DNA of 64,000 bases, from NCBI RefSeq assembly GCF_019049285.1, contig NZ_JAGMUL010000014.1, positions 240,299-304,298 on the forward strand, written 5' to 3'. A program made the position numbers and the translations under genes. This document shows positions 1 through 7,476 of the stretch, piece by piece (the first letter of the stretch is position 1; each line of letters begins with the position of its first letter). Source of the stretch: Streptomyces sp. AC550_RSS872. Its GTDB lineage: Bacteria; Actinomycetota; Actinomycetes; Streptomycetales; Streptomycetaceae. The notes beneath the pieces were generated by a model. That model had not been told where the DNA came from. It worked only from the letters and a program-made list of their open reading frames with translations, and made no database searches.

Positions 1-78
1 CACCCCTCCCCGTCGCCAGACTTGCCGCGCCGCCGCGTAACGGACGTGGCGGCGCGACAGGTCAGGAGGACCCCCCAC

Positions 79-1227
79 ATGTCCAGGGACTTCAGCAGGC
101 GCCGACTGCTCGCCACGGGGGCCGGTGTCGCGCTCGGCGGTGCCGCCGCGGTGTCGGCGTCCACCGTGCCGGCCGCGGCGAACACCCCCTCGCCCTCGTC
201 CGGCTCCCGCCTCCGCGAGGAGACCCGCTCGCTCGACGAGTTGTACGCGGCCGCCGTCGCCGAGGGCGGCAAGCTCGTCCTCTACCAAGGCGGAGACGTC
301 GACGGCCAGGCGGCCGGAGTGCGGGCGGCCTTCGCCGACCGCTTCCCCGACATCGACCTGACGGTCGTCGTCGACTACAGCAAGTACCACGACGTCCGCG
401 TGGACAACCAGCTCGCGACCGGCACCCTGGTCCCCGACGTCGTACAGCTCCAGACCCTCCAGGACTTCACCCGCTGGAAGCGGGAGGGCAAGCTGCTGCC
501 CTACAAGCCCGCCGGGTTCTCCAAGGTCCACAACGGGTTCAAGGACCCGGATGGCGCCTGGACCGCGCTGATGGTCATCGGCTTCAGCTTCATGTACGGC
601 ATCGAGGCGGCCGGTGCCCACGCGCCCAAGACGCCCCTCGACCTCGTCGACCCGCGCTGGAAGGGGCAGATCGCCTCCTCCTACCCGCACGACGACGACG
701 CCGTGCTCTACCTCTTCTCCCTCTACCAGCGGACGTACGGCTGGGACTGGGTGGCGAAGTTCGCCGCGCAGCAGCCGCAGTTCGCCCGTGGCTCGCACAC
801 GCCGGGCCTCGCGGTCAACGGCAAGCAGAAGGCCATCGGCGTCGGCGGGTCGGGCAGCGTGGTGTCGACGTCGACCGTGACGAAGTGGGTCGCGCCCGAG
901 GGGCACCCGTTCATGGCGTGGGGGCAGCGGGCCGCGGTCCTGAAGCAGGCCGCCAATCCGACCGCCGGCAAGCTGTACCTGAACTGGGCACTGTCCGAGG
1001 AGCGGCAGAAGGGCAGCTTCAACGGCTGGTCGGTGCGTACGGACGTCACCCCGTCCCCCGGGCTGAAGCCGGTGTGGGAGAACCCGGACGCCCACGTGGA
1101 CGGCTTCCCCGGGTTCATGGAGGACCGCGCTGCGATCGAGCGGCTGAAGCAGACCTTCGCGCTGTACTTCGGCGAGGTGAAGGGCGACCCGTCGCCGGGC
1201 TGGCTCGGGCTGCACCCGGGACGCTGA
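79..1227 (+). CDS. Tat-exported extracellular solute-binding protein (ABC transporter type)
   Basis: A periplasmic-binding-protein-like protein of 382 residues, likely the ligand receptor of an ABC importer or a sensor accessory. The start at 79 follows AGGAGGA at 64-70; an upstream in-frame ATG at 22 lacks such a site. The N-terminus FSRRRLLATGAG followed by an Ala-rich core and AAA fits a twin-arginine signal. The mature part (LYAAAVAEGGKLVLYQGG, then DFTRWKREGKL and LDLVDPRWKGQI) is typical of the iron/2-aminoethylphosphonate/putrescine binding class (extracellular family 1). No permease or ATPase genes lie beside it in the window. The ligand is unknown. The two-component pair 100 bp downstream may sense the same cue, but this is inference. 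Confidence 0.85.
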   Translation: MSRDFSRRRLLATGAGVALGGAAAVSASTVPAAANTPSPSSGSRLREETRSLDELYAAAVAEGGKLVLYQGGDVDGQAAGVRAAFADRFPDIDLTVVVDYSKYHDVRVDNQLATGTLVPDVVQLQTLQDFTRWKREGKLLPYKPAGFSKVHNGFKDPDGAWTALMVIGFSFMYGIEAAGAHAPKTPLDLVDPRWKGQIASSYPHDDDAVLYLFSLYQRTYGWDWVAKFAAQQPQFARGSHTPGLAVNGKQKAIGVGGSGSVVSTSTVTKWVAPEGHPFMAWGQRAAVLKQAANPTAGKLYLNWALSEERQKGSFNGWSVRTDVTPSPGLKPVWENPDAHVDGFPGFMEDRAAIERLKQTFALYFGEVKGDPSPGWLGLHPGR

Positions 1228-1328
1228 GCCCTGTCGGTTCACTGTCATTTGCAACGGTCACACGAGTAACGGCTTAGACTCCTGACGGCATCGTCGCTTC
1301 CCATCGGCCCGTCCAGGGAGTCACCGCC

Positions 1329-2534
1329 GTGCCCGCCACCGCTCTCACCGTTCGCCCGCCCCGCCTGTCGGCCCGGCACCTCCCGCACCTGGTCTTCCTG
1401 GTCGCCGCCGCCGGCACCCTCGTACGGCTCGTCGAGCTGAACAACGAGCTGTGCTGGTCCGTCGCCCCGCCCATGGCCGTACTGGCCCTGCTGTACGCCG
1501 CCGGGCCTGCCCCGTGGGAGCGGTTGGGCCGGGCGGGGCGGCCGGTCTGGTTCGGGCTGCTCCTGCTGCTGTGGTCGTGGGTGGCCTGGGTCCTGCCCGC
1601 GCAGCTCACCTTCGGATACGCGTGGCTGGCCGTACCGCTGGCCGTCCTGGCGCTGCGGATGCCCACCCGCGCGGAGCGGGTGGCGGCGCTCGGCGTCCTC
1701 ACCGCGCTGTTGCTGGCGGCGCTCGTCCGGGCCGGCGGTGGCCTCGACCCGGATCTGCTGGCGCCGCCGGTCACCGCCCTGTGGGCGACCGTCCTGCTCT
1801 ACCGCAGCCAGCAGCGAACGACACGTGAACTGGCCGAAACCCGGGGCGAGTTGGCGCGGCAGCAGCGCGAGGCCGGGCGGCTGGCCGAGCGCGCCCGCAT
1901 CGCCCGCGACCTGCACGACACACTCGCCCAGGAACTCGCGGGCAGTCGCATGCTCCTCCAGGCCGCCGAACGCGACTGGGACCGCCGCCCGGAGGCGGCA
2001 CGGTGGCAGGTGCGCCTGGTCACCGAGGCGCTCGGCGACCACCTCGCGCAGACCCGCGGCATCATCGACGACCTCACTCCGCCCGCCCTCGCCCGGGAGG
2101 GCCTGGAGGCGGCGCTGCGCGACCTGACCGCCCGTACGGGGTCCGCCGCCGGGGCGCCCAGGATCTCCTTCAGCGCCGAGAACCCCCCTGTCGTCCTGCC
2201 CACGGAACAGGCCGTGGCCCTGCTGCGCGTGACCCAGGGCATGCTCGCCAACACCTGCGAACACGCCCGCGCCACGCAGGTGCACGTCACCCTGGTCCAC
2301 GGCGGGGCCACCGCGGCCGTCGAGGTATGCGACGACGGAGTGGGCTTCGACCCGAACGCCGTACGGTCGACCGCCGACGGGCGCGGATTCGGGCTCGCCG
2401 GGGCCCGCGAGCGGCTCACCGCCCTCGGCGGCACGCTCACCGTCGACACCGCGCCCGGCCGCGGCACCCGGGTCCGGGCGGCACTGCCCGTCGCACGGGC
2501 CGTCGAGGACCGCGTACCGGTCGGCGCCCGGTGA
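1329..2534 (+). CDS. Sensor histidine kinase, NarL/DesK type (HisKA_3)
   Basis: A 401-residue membrane sensor kinase. The N-terminal ~160 residues hold about four to five hydrophobic segments, followed by a coiled linker. The dimerisation/phosphoacceptor box ARIARDLHDTLAQELAG places the phosphorylated histidine near residue 196, and the HATPase_c part shows DDGVGFDPN and GRGFGLAGARERL. This is the class that pairs with LuxR-type regulators. The start is GTG 1329, preceded by GGGAG at 1316-1320. The stop overlaps the start of the regulator gene (GTGA at 2531-2534), so the two are translationally coupled. The signal is not evident; a membrane-embedded, loop-poor sensor suggests an intramembrane or envelope cue. 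Confidence 0.92.
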   Translation: MPATALTVRPPRLSARHLPHLVFLVAAAGTLVRLVELNNELCWSVAPPMAVLALLYAAGPAPWERLGRAGRPVWFGLLLLLWSWVAWVLPAQLTFGYAWLAVPLAVLALRMPTRAERVAALGVLTALLLAALVRAGGGLDPDLLAPPVTALWATVLLYRSQQRTTRELAETRGELARQQREAGRLAERARIARDLHDTLAQELAGSRMLLQAAERDWDRRPEAARWQVRLVTEALGDHLAQTRGIIDDLTPPALAREGLEAALRDLTARTGSAAGAPRISFSAENPPVVLPTEQAVALLRVTQGMLANTCEHARATQVHVTLVHGGATAAVEVCDDGVGFDPNAVRSTADGRGFGLAGARERLTALGGTLTVDTAPGRGTRVRAALPVARAVEDRVPVGAR

Positions 2535-3196
2535 GCGACGACGCGGCCGAGCCGCTGCGGCTCCTGATCGTCGACGACCACGCCGTCGTACGGGCAGGTC
2601 TGCGCGCCCTGCTCGAAGGCGAGCCCGGCTTCGAGGTCGTCGGCGAGACCGGCGGCGGCACCGACGCCGTACGCCTGGTGGGGCGGCTGCGTCCCGACGT
2701 CGTACTCATGGACCTGCGGCTCACCGACGCAGGCGCCTCCCCGGACGGGGTGGACGGCATCGAGGCCACCCGCCGGATCCTCTCGGCCACCACCGGCGTA
2801 CGGGTCGTCGTGCTCACCAGCCACGGCCGTACGGCCGACGTCCTGCGGGCCGTCGAGGCCGGCGCCCGCGGCTATGTCCTCAAGGCGGGCCCGCCCGAGG
2901 AGCTGTTCCGCGCCGTGCGTGCCGCGGCGGCGGGGGGCATGGCGCTGGCGCCGGAGGCCGCCGCCAGTGTCGTCGGGCACGCGGTTGGGCCGGGGCCGGT
3001 GCTCAGCGAGCGGGAGATCGAGGTCGTACGGCTGCTCGCGCAGGGGAACAGCAACCGCGCCATCGCGGGCGCGCTGTTCCTCGCCGAGGCGACGGTCAAG
3101 ACCCACCTCGTGCGGATCTACCGCAAGCTCGGCACGGAGAACCGGGCCGCGACCGTCAGCGAGGCCGTCCGGCTGGGGCTGATCGAACTGGCGTGA
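2531..3196 (+). CDS. LuxR-family response regulator (NarL type)
   Basis: A 221-residue response regulator that partners the kinase just upstream. The receiver begins LLIVDDHAVVRAGL with acidic residues D15/D16 and phosphoacceptor D61 in VVLMDLRL; a conserved Lys lies in YVLKAG. The C-terminal helix-turn-helix starts LSEREIEVVRLLAQG and runs through ATVKTHLVRIYRKLG. The receiver carries a short insertion (DAGASPDGVDG) after the phosphorylation site, seen in many Streptomyces NarL-type regulators. GTG 2531 was chosen because it overlaps the kinase stop. Reading frames extending further upstream are antisense or out-of-frame to the kinase. Confidence 0.93.
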   Translation: MSDDAAEPLRLLIVDDHAVVRAGLRALLEGEPGFEVVGETGGGTDAVRLVGRLRPDVVLMDLRLTDAGASPDGVDGIEATRRILSATTGVRVVVLTSHGRTADVLRAVEAGARGYVLKAGPPEELFRAVRAAAAGGMALAPEAAASVVGHAVGPGPVLSEREIEVVRLLAQGNSNRAIAGALFLAEATVKTHLVRIYRKLGTENRAATVSEAVRLGLIELA

Positions 3197-3215
3197 CCGG
3201 AGAGGTGCGGCAGGG

Positions 3216-3290
3216 CAGGTGTCGGTCGGGCAGGTGTCGGTCGGGCAGGTGTCGGTCGGGCAGGTGTCGGTCGGGCAGGTGTCGGTTCGG
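3216..3290. repeat. 15-bp tandem repeat (about five copies)
   Basis: CAGGTGTCGGTCGGG is repeated exactly four times from 3216 to 3275, then a fifth degenerate copy follows. It starts 20 bp after the response-regulator stop. Because the unit is a multiple of three it keeps a frame open, but no real gene is implied. It looks like a slippage-generated minisatellite in the convergent spacer. Confidence 0.9.
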
Positions 3291-3305
3291 TCGGGCCGGG
3301 TCGGC

Positions 3306-3395
3306 CTACCTTCCGAGCGCAGCCGCCAGCGCCACCACCACGAACATCAACACAAGCGCACCGGCCATGATCCGGTTCCGGGTTTTCGGGTCCAC
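3306..3395 (-). CDS. Small single-pass membrane protein (29 aa)
   Basis: A very short frame starting GTG at 3395 encodes VDPKTRNRIMAGALVLMFVV and continues through an alanine-rich hydrophobic stretch to LGR. It has a charged head, one transmembrane helix and a short tail. It sits just downstream of the ThpR-like gene on the same strand. I believe similar DPKTR-type mini-proteins recur in Streptomyces, but I cannot verify that here. No function is assigned. The alternative is a non-coding 3' tail of the upstream transcript. Confidence 0.5.
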   Translation of the reverse strand: MDPKTRNRIMAGALVLMFVVVALAAALGR

Positions 3396-3405
3396 GCGAA
3401 CGAGC

Positions 3406-3978
3406 CTAACCGGCCCCTCCGAGCGGCCAGCGGGCGACCGCCTCGTAGCGGGGCTCCTCGCCCGCGACCCCGGACCTCGGCAGATGGCTGCGCACCAGCA
3501 CCAGCTCGTCCACCCTCCACGTCCGGCCGGTGAACTCGCGCAGGGCGGCGACATACGGCCGCACCTCCACCGCCGACCGGCTCCTGGCCACCGTCAGGTG
3601 GGCCTTGTACCGCCGGTGCTCCCCCATCGGCACCCCGGCCTTGCGCCCCGCCGCCTCGCTCCGGTCCGCCAGCAGCCGCAGGGTCTCCAGGTCCCCCTCG
3701 GCGCCCGCCCACAGGGCCCGCCCGTGCCCGAACTGTCCGCCACGGCTCAGCGCCAGCGGAAACGGCGGCGTACGGTGCGCGGCGCGCTCCAGTCGGGCCG
3801 ACAGGTCGGGTACGAGGTCGTCGTCGACCTCGCCGTAGAAGGCGAGGGTGAAGTGCCAGCCGGGACGGCCGGTCCAGCGCAGTCCGTCCGCGCCGGGCAG
3901 CTTCTTCAACGCGGCCACCTCCGCGGCCAGTTCACGGGTGACGTCCTCGGGCGGCAGCAGGGCGGCGAAAAGTCTCAT
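3406..3978 (-). CDS. thpR: RNA 2',3'-cyclic phosphodiesterase (2H family)
   Basis: A 190-residue protein of the 2'-5' RNA ligase/2H phosphoesterase family. It begins MRLFAALLPPEDV, typical of ThpR. The two catalytic HxTx motifs are visible: WHFTLAF (His about 42) and KAHLTVARS (about residue 130). Such enzymes hydrolyse 2',3'-cyclic phosphate RNA ends; the natural substrate in Streptomyces is unclear. The start at 3978 was chosen because the conserved N-terminus begins there. The gene is divergent from the GNAT gene with about 25 bp between the starts, so the two promoters must overlap. Confidence 0.88.
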   Translation of the reverse strand: MRLFAALLPPEDVTRELAAEVAALKKLPGADGLRWTGRPGWHFTLAFYGEVDDDLVPDLSARLERAAHRTPPFPLALSRGGQFGHGRALWAGAEGDLETLRLLADRSEAAGRKAGVPMGEHRRYKAHLTVARSRSAVEVRPYVAALREFTGRTWRVDELVLVRSHLPRSGVAGEEPRYEAVARWPLGGAG

Positions 3979-4003
3979 GCCCCCAGCCTGGCACCATGAG
4001 GGC

Positions 4004-4513
4004 GTGGAGATCATGATCAGAGAAGGCGGGCCCGACGACATCCCCGCGATACTCGGCCTGCTGGACGGGGCCGCGCAGTGGCTCGTCGCGCAGGGCCGCA
4101 CCGGGCAGTGGGGCACCGAACCACTGTCGGCGAGACCGAACGTCGTGGACCTGGTCACCGAGCAGGTCACCCATGGCACCTGTTACCTCGGCGAGGCCGA
4201 CGGCGTCCCCGTCGGAATGCTGACCCTCACCGACGCGCCCGGCGGCCGGCTGCGCCCCGCCGATGAACCCGAGCGGTTCGTCCGCTACCTCGCCACCGAC
4301 CGGAGTTTCAAGGGCCTGGGCGTGGGCAGCGCCTTGCTCGCACACGCCGCCGAGGAGACCCGGCGGGCCGGCGTCTCGCTGCTGCGGGTGGACTGCTACG
4401 CGGGTGACGACGGCAAGCTGGTCCGTTACTACGAGAGCCAGGGCTTCGTCCGTACCGAGACCTACACGGGCACGGACGGCTGGCCGGGCCAGGTGCTGGC
4501 TCGCAGGGTCTAG
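4004..4513 (+). CDS. GNAT family N-acetyltransferase
   Basis: About 169 residues. It contains the acetyl-CoA-binding signature of the family (TDRSFKGLGVGSALLAHAAEETRR split across motif A) and a C-terminal RYYESQGFVRTETY strand-loop. The substrate is unknown. GTG 4004 gives VEIMIREGGPDD; ATG 4013 is an in-frame alternative. The gene is divergent from the ThpR-like gene and has no obvious operon partner. Confidence 0.85.
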   Translation: MEIMIREGGPDDIPAILGLLDGAAQWLVAQGRTGQWGTEPLSARPNVVDLVTEQVTHGTCYLGEADGVPVGMLTLTDAPGGRLRPADEPERFVRYLATDRSFKGLGVGSALLAHAAEETRRAGVSLLRVDCYAGDDGKLVRYYESQGFVRTETYTGTDGWPGQVLARRV

Positions 4514-4580
4514 CCCCGGCGGACCGTGCACGTGACCACGGCCACACGTGTCCCGGTCACCGTGCGTATCGTTGTACTGC

Positions 4581-4616
4581 GCGGCTGCGCTCGTCCGAGG
4601 AGCAGCCGCGGAGGAG
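4581..4616 (+). promoter_or_regulatory. Leader hairpin abutting the Shine-Dalgarno of the Uma2 gene
   Basis: GCGGCTGC (4581-4588) pairs perfectly with GCAGCCGC (4602-4609), and the strong ribosome site GGAGGAG follows immediately (4610-4616), 7 nt before ATG 4624. The stem therefore ends exactly where the ribosome binds. A TATCGT box at 4567-4572 could be the -10. A role in translation control is inference. Confidence 0.5.
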
Positions 4617-4623
4617 CGCCACG

Positions 4624-5211
4624 ATGACCGTCCTTGACGACAGGATCGAGATGGCCGAGGAGTGCGGCGAGCTGACTCTGGACGTCCTGTTCGAGTGGCT
4701 CGAGAAGATGCCCATCCCCGAGGGAACGAAGGTCGAGATCGTCGGGGGAAACATCTTCATGTCACCGCAGCGGCAGAACCACTGGGAGATCATCTTCGAC
4801 ATCGCGAAGCAGTTGGACGCCAAGTACACGCAAAAGCGCCTGGCATCGGACGTGCGGATCGACTTCCCCGGACATCTGAACGGCTTCGCCTGCGACCTGG
4901 TGGCCATGGCCGAACGGTCAGTGAAGGACAGCAGGGGCCGCTGGCGCTATCAGGACGTCGAATTCGTGGCCGAGGTCATCTCCAAGGACACGGCGGGCAA
5001 CGACCACGGCCCTAAGAAGGACGCCTACGCCGCTGCTGAGGTGCCGGTGTACCTGATCGTGGACCCGTACACCGGCCAGTGGCAGCTGCACACCCTGCCG
5101 AAGGACGGCAAGTACCACAGCACCGTCAGCTTCCCCTTCGGAGAGGACATCGACCTGACGGGCACGTCGGTCGATCTGGTCCTCAAGACCGACGAGTTCC
5201 CGCGCGACTGA
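4624..5211 (+). CDS. Uma2 family (DUF820) putative restriction-endonuclease-fold protein
   Basis: A 195-residue protein of the Uma2/DUF820 family, with a PD-(D/E)xK nuclease-like fold and no established physiological role. Hallmarks are VEIVGGNIFMSPQRQNHWEII, the acidic VRIDFPGHLNGFACDLV, and VEFVAEVISKDTAGNDHGPKKDAYA with VPVYLIVDPYTGQW (catalytic-like E-x-V and K). It is one of three Uma2 genes in this window (others at 21748 and 57909) and is only distantly similar to them. ATG 4624 has GGAGGAG upstream behind a hairpin. Confidence 0.88.
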   Translation: MTVLDDRIEMAEECGELTLDVLFEWLEKMPIPEGTKVEIVGGNIFMSPQRQNHWEIIFDIAKQLDAKYTQKRLASDVRIDFPGHLNGFACDLVAMAERSVKDSRGRWRYQDVEFVAEVISKDTAGNDHGPKKDAYAAAEVPVYLIVDPYTGQWQLHTLPKDGKYHSTVSFPFGEDIDLTGTSVDLVLKTDEFPRD

Positions 5212-5226
5212 CCCGCGCGCTCCCTC

Positions 5227-6579
5227 TTACGCCACCGTCGCCAGCTCCTTCTCCTGCCGCTCCCGTGGAACGAACCGGGCGTGCGGATGCCCCTGGTTCC
5301 ACCCCACCGACAGCCGCAGTCCACCGACGCGAGCCAGCACCAGGGCGATGACGACGGCCGCGGCCGTCGTGATCGCGCCGCCCACCGCCAGCCCCGCCCG
5401 GACCCCGTACGCGTCCGTGATCCAGCCCGCGATCGGCGCCCCCAGCGGGGCTCCGCCCATGAAGACCATCATGTACAGGGCCATCACACGGCCCCGCATG
5501 CTCGGGTCGGTGGACATCTGAATGCTGCTGTTCGCCGTCACGTTCACCGTCATGCCGAACATGCCTATGGGGGCCATGAGCAGGGCGAACAGCCACAGGG
5601 AGGGGGCGAACGCGGCCACGATCTCCATCGTGCCGAAGGCCACCGCCCCCACGATCAGCACCCGCATCCGGGCAGTACCGCGCCGGGCCGCGAGCAGCGC
5701 GCCCGCCAGGGAGCCGACCGCCATCAGGGTGTTGAAGAGGCTGTAGGAGCCGGCGCCGGCGTGGAAGACGTCGTCGGCGAAGGCGGACAGGTAGACCGGG
5801 AAGTTGAAGCCGAAGGTGCTGACGAACCCGGCCAGGGCGATGGTCCAGATCAGCTCCGGGCGCCCGGCGACATAGCGCAGCCCCTCCCGCATCTGCCCCT
5901 TGGCACGCGGGGCGCGCTCAACGACGTACAGCTCGCGCGCCCGCATCAGCAGCAGACCGGTGATGGGCGCGACGAAGGACAGGCCGTTGGCGAGGAACGC
6001 CCAGCCCGTGCCGACGCCGGTGATCATCAGGCCGGCCACGGCGGGGCCGATCAGCCGGGCCGACTGGAAGTTCGCGGAGTTCAGGCTGACCGCGTTCTGG
6101 AGCTGGTCCGGGCCGACCATCTCGCTGACGAAGGACTGGCGGGCCGGGTTGTCGACGACCGTGGCGAGGCCGACCGCGAAGGCGGCCAGGTAGACGTGCC
6201 AGACCTCGACATGACCGGTGAGGGTGAGGACGGCCAGCGCGATGCCGGTGAGGGCCATCGAGGACTGGGTGACCAGCAGCGTCCGGCGCTTGGGCAGCCG
6301 GTCGACGAGGACGCCGCCGTAGAGACCGAAGAGCAGCATCGGCAGGAACTGGAGGGCCGTCGTGATGCCGACGGCGGTGGCGGAGCCGGTGAGGCTCAGC
6401 ACCAGCCAGTCCTGGGCGATGCGCTGCATCCACGTACCGGTGTTGGAGACGACCTGGCCGAGGAAGAAGAGGCGGTAGTTCCTGACCTTCAGCGAGCTGA
6501 ACATCGAGGACTTGCGGGGGCCGGCAGTTGTAGGGGTGGTCGGTGCGGGTGCGGAAGCTGCTCCGGGTCCCGAACTCAA
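5227..6579 (-). CDS. MFS transporter (drug-exporter-like, 12 TM)
   Basis: A 450-residue major facilitator of the MFS_3/enterobactin-exporter-like group. It starts MSSGPGAASAPAP, then the first helices follow the SLKVRNYRLFFLGQVVSNTG motif common to the family; VLVDRLPKRRTLL is the loop 2-3 signature. About 12 hydrophobic helices fill the protein. It lies 27 bp downstream of the marR-type gene on the same strand, so it is most likely co-transcribed with and controlled by that repressor. Export of a toxic compound is inferred from this context; the substrate is unknown. Confidence 0.9.
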   Translation of the reverse strand: MSSGPGAASAPAPTTPTTAGPRKSSMFSSLKVRNYRLFFLGQVVSNTGTWMQRIAQDWLVLSLTGSATAVGITTALQFLPMLLFGLYGGVLVDRLPKRRTLLVTQSSMALTGIALAVLTLTGHVEVWHVYLAAFAVGLATVVDNPARQSFVSEMVGPDQLQNAVSLNSANFQSARLIGPAVAGLMITGVGTGWAFLANGLSFVAPITGLLLMRARELYVVERAPRAKGQMREGLRYVAGRPELIWTIALAGFVSTFGFNFPVYLSAFADDVFHAGAGSYSLFNTLMAVGSLAGALLAARRGTARMRVLIVGAVAFGTMEIVAAFAPSLWLFALLMAPIGMFGMTVNVTANSSIQMSTDPSMRGRVMALYMMVFMGGAPLGAPIAGWITDAYGVRAGLAVGGAITTAAAVVIALVLARVGGLRLSVGWNQGHPHARFVPRERQEKELATVA

Positions 6580-6606
6580 AAGTGTTCGCCTCCTTGGGGT
6601 GACTGC

Positions 6607-7044
6607 TTACAGATGTGCGAGCTTCTCCAGCACGGGGGCGGCGGCGCGCAGTTTCGCCCACTCGTCCTCGTCCAGGCCCTCGACCAGGGTGGCCAGGAAG
6701 GCGTTGCGCTTGCGGCGGCTCTCCTCGAGCATCGCCTCGGCCTGCTCCGTCTTCGTGACGACCTTCTGGCGCCGGTCCTCGGGGTGCGGCTCCAGCCGGA
6801 CCAGTCCCTTGGACTCCAGCAGGGCGACGATGCGGGTCATCGACGGCGGCTGGACGTGCTCCTTGCGGGCGAGCTCACCGGGGGTGGCCTTGCCGCAGCG
6901 GGAGAGAGTGCCCAGCACCGACATCTCGGTGGGGCTCAGCGACTCGTCGACTCGCTGGTGCTTGAGCCGACGCGACAGTCGCATCACGGCGGAGCGCAGG
7001 GAGTTCACGGCGGCTACGTCGTCGCCATGCGTAAGGTCCGACAT
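6607..7044 (-). CDS. MarR family transcriptional regulator
   Basis: A 145-residue winged-helix regulator. VNSLRSAVMRLSRRLKHQRV forms the dimer helix; LSPTEMSVLGTLSRCG, TPGELARKEHVQPPSMTRIV (recognition helix) and LVRLEPHPEDRRQ with the wing DRRQKVV are classical MarR features. It heads an operon with the MFS exporter. The nested palindrome at 7048-7077, directly over its start, is the likely autoregulatory site. The ligand is unknown. Confidence 0.93.
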   Translation of the reverse strand: MSDLTHGDDVAAVNSLRSAVMRLSRRLKHQRVDESLSPTEMSVLGTLSRCGKATPGELARKEHVQPPSMTRIVALLESKGLVRLEPHPEDRRQKVVTKTEQAEAMLEESRRKRNAFLATLVEGLDEDEWAKLRAAAPVLEKLAHL

Positions 7045-7047
7045 GTT

Positions 7048-7077
7048 CTTTAGAGTAACTCATTACCCTGACTAAAG
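7048..7077. promoter_or_regulatory. Probable MarR operator
   Basis: Inverted CTTTAG (7048-7053) and CTAAAG (7072-7077) surround a second palindrome GTAACTCATTAC (7055-7066). This AT-rich dyad, unusual in the GC-rich background, begins 4 bp from the marR start and overlaps where its promoter must lie. Confidence 0.6.
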
Positions 7078-7163
7078 ACCACTGGGGGTGACGTCACTCA
7101 TCTGGGTGATCCGGTGGCGGAACGTGACGCACCGGACCAGCCGGTACCGCGACCCTCGTATCC

Positions 7164-7346
7164 ATGGGGACCAGCGTGCTCAGCCTGCGGATAGACCACG
7201 AGCTGCTCGAACGACTCAAGGAGCACGCGGCGAAACGAGGAATGAGCGTCCAGGACTATGTCGTCCGGACGCTCATCCGCGATGACTTCGACGAGCGGTT
7301 CCAGTCCGCGGTCGAGGAGACCGAGAAGTTCTACGGCCTCACCTGA
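7164..7346 (+). CDS. Ribbon-helix-helix (CopG/Arc-like) small DNA-binding protein
   Basis: 60 residues. The pattern VLSLRIDHELLERLKEHAAKR (one beta strand then helix) followed by MSVQDYVVRTLIRD is a typical ribbon-helix-helix core, as in CopG/Arc-type repressors and many antitoxins. No toxin gene is adjacent, so an antitoxin role is not supported. It stands alone after the MarR operator region, and a repeat element follows its stop. Confidence 0.75.
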   Translation: MGTSVLSLRIDHELLERLKEHAAKRGMSVQDYVVRTLIRDDFDERFQSAVEETEKFYGLT

Positions 7347-7360
7347 GCCGGACAGGCGCC

Positions 7361-7476
7361 AGGGGGTGCTCTGAAAGTCCCGTGCGGTGCCCGCGCCCGC
7401 CGCGGCAGCGGCTGGTGTCGCAGCCGGTGCGGCGAGGGTGCGTGCCGGGCGCCGCGGGTGCTGTGCGGGACCCCCT
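7361..7476. repeat. Hairpin/MITE-like intergenic element, copy 1
   Basis: Begins AGGGGGTGCTCTGAAAGTCCC and ends near GGTGCTGTGCGGGACCCCCT. It is nearly identical to the element at 20434-20560 and matches the reverse complement of 31806-31905. The right arm lacks the TTCAAAGCA segment found in copy 2, so this is a partly deleted copy. Its last bases overlap the stop codon of the purine permease (7475-7477). Confidence 0.85.

Noticed and set aside
3193..3999. 268-aa frame through the 15-bp repeat and ThpR region
   Set aside because: Antisense shadow of the ThpR gene; it begins in the repeat and has no domain.
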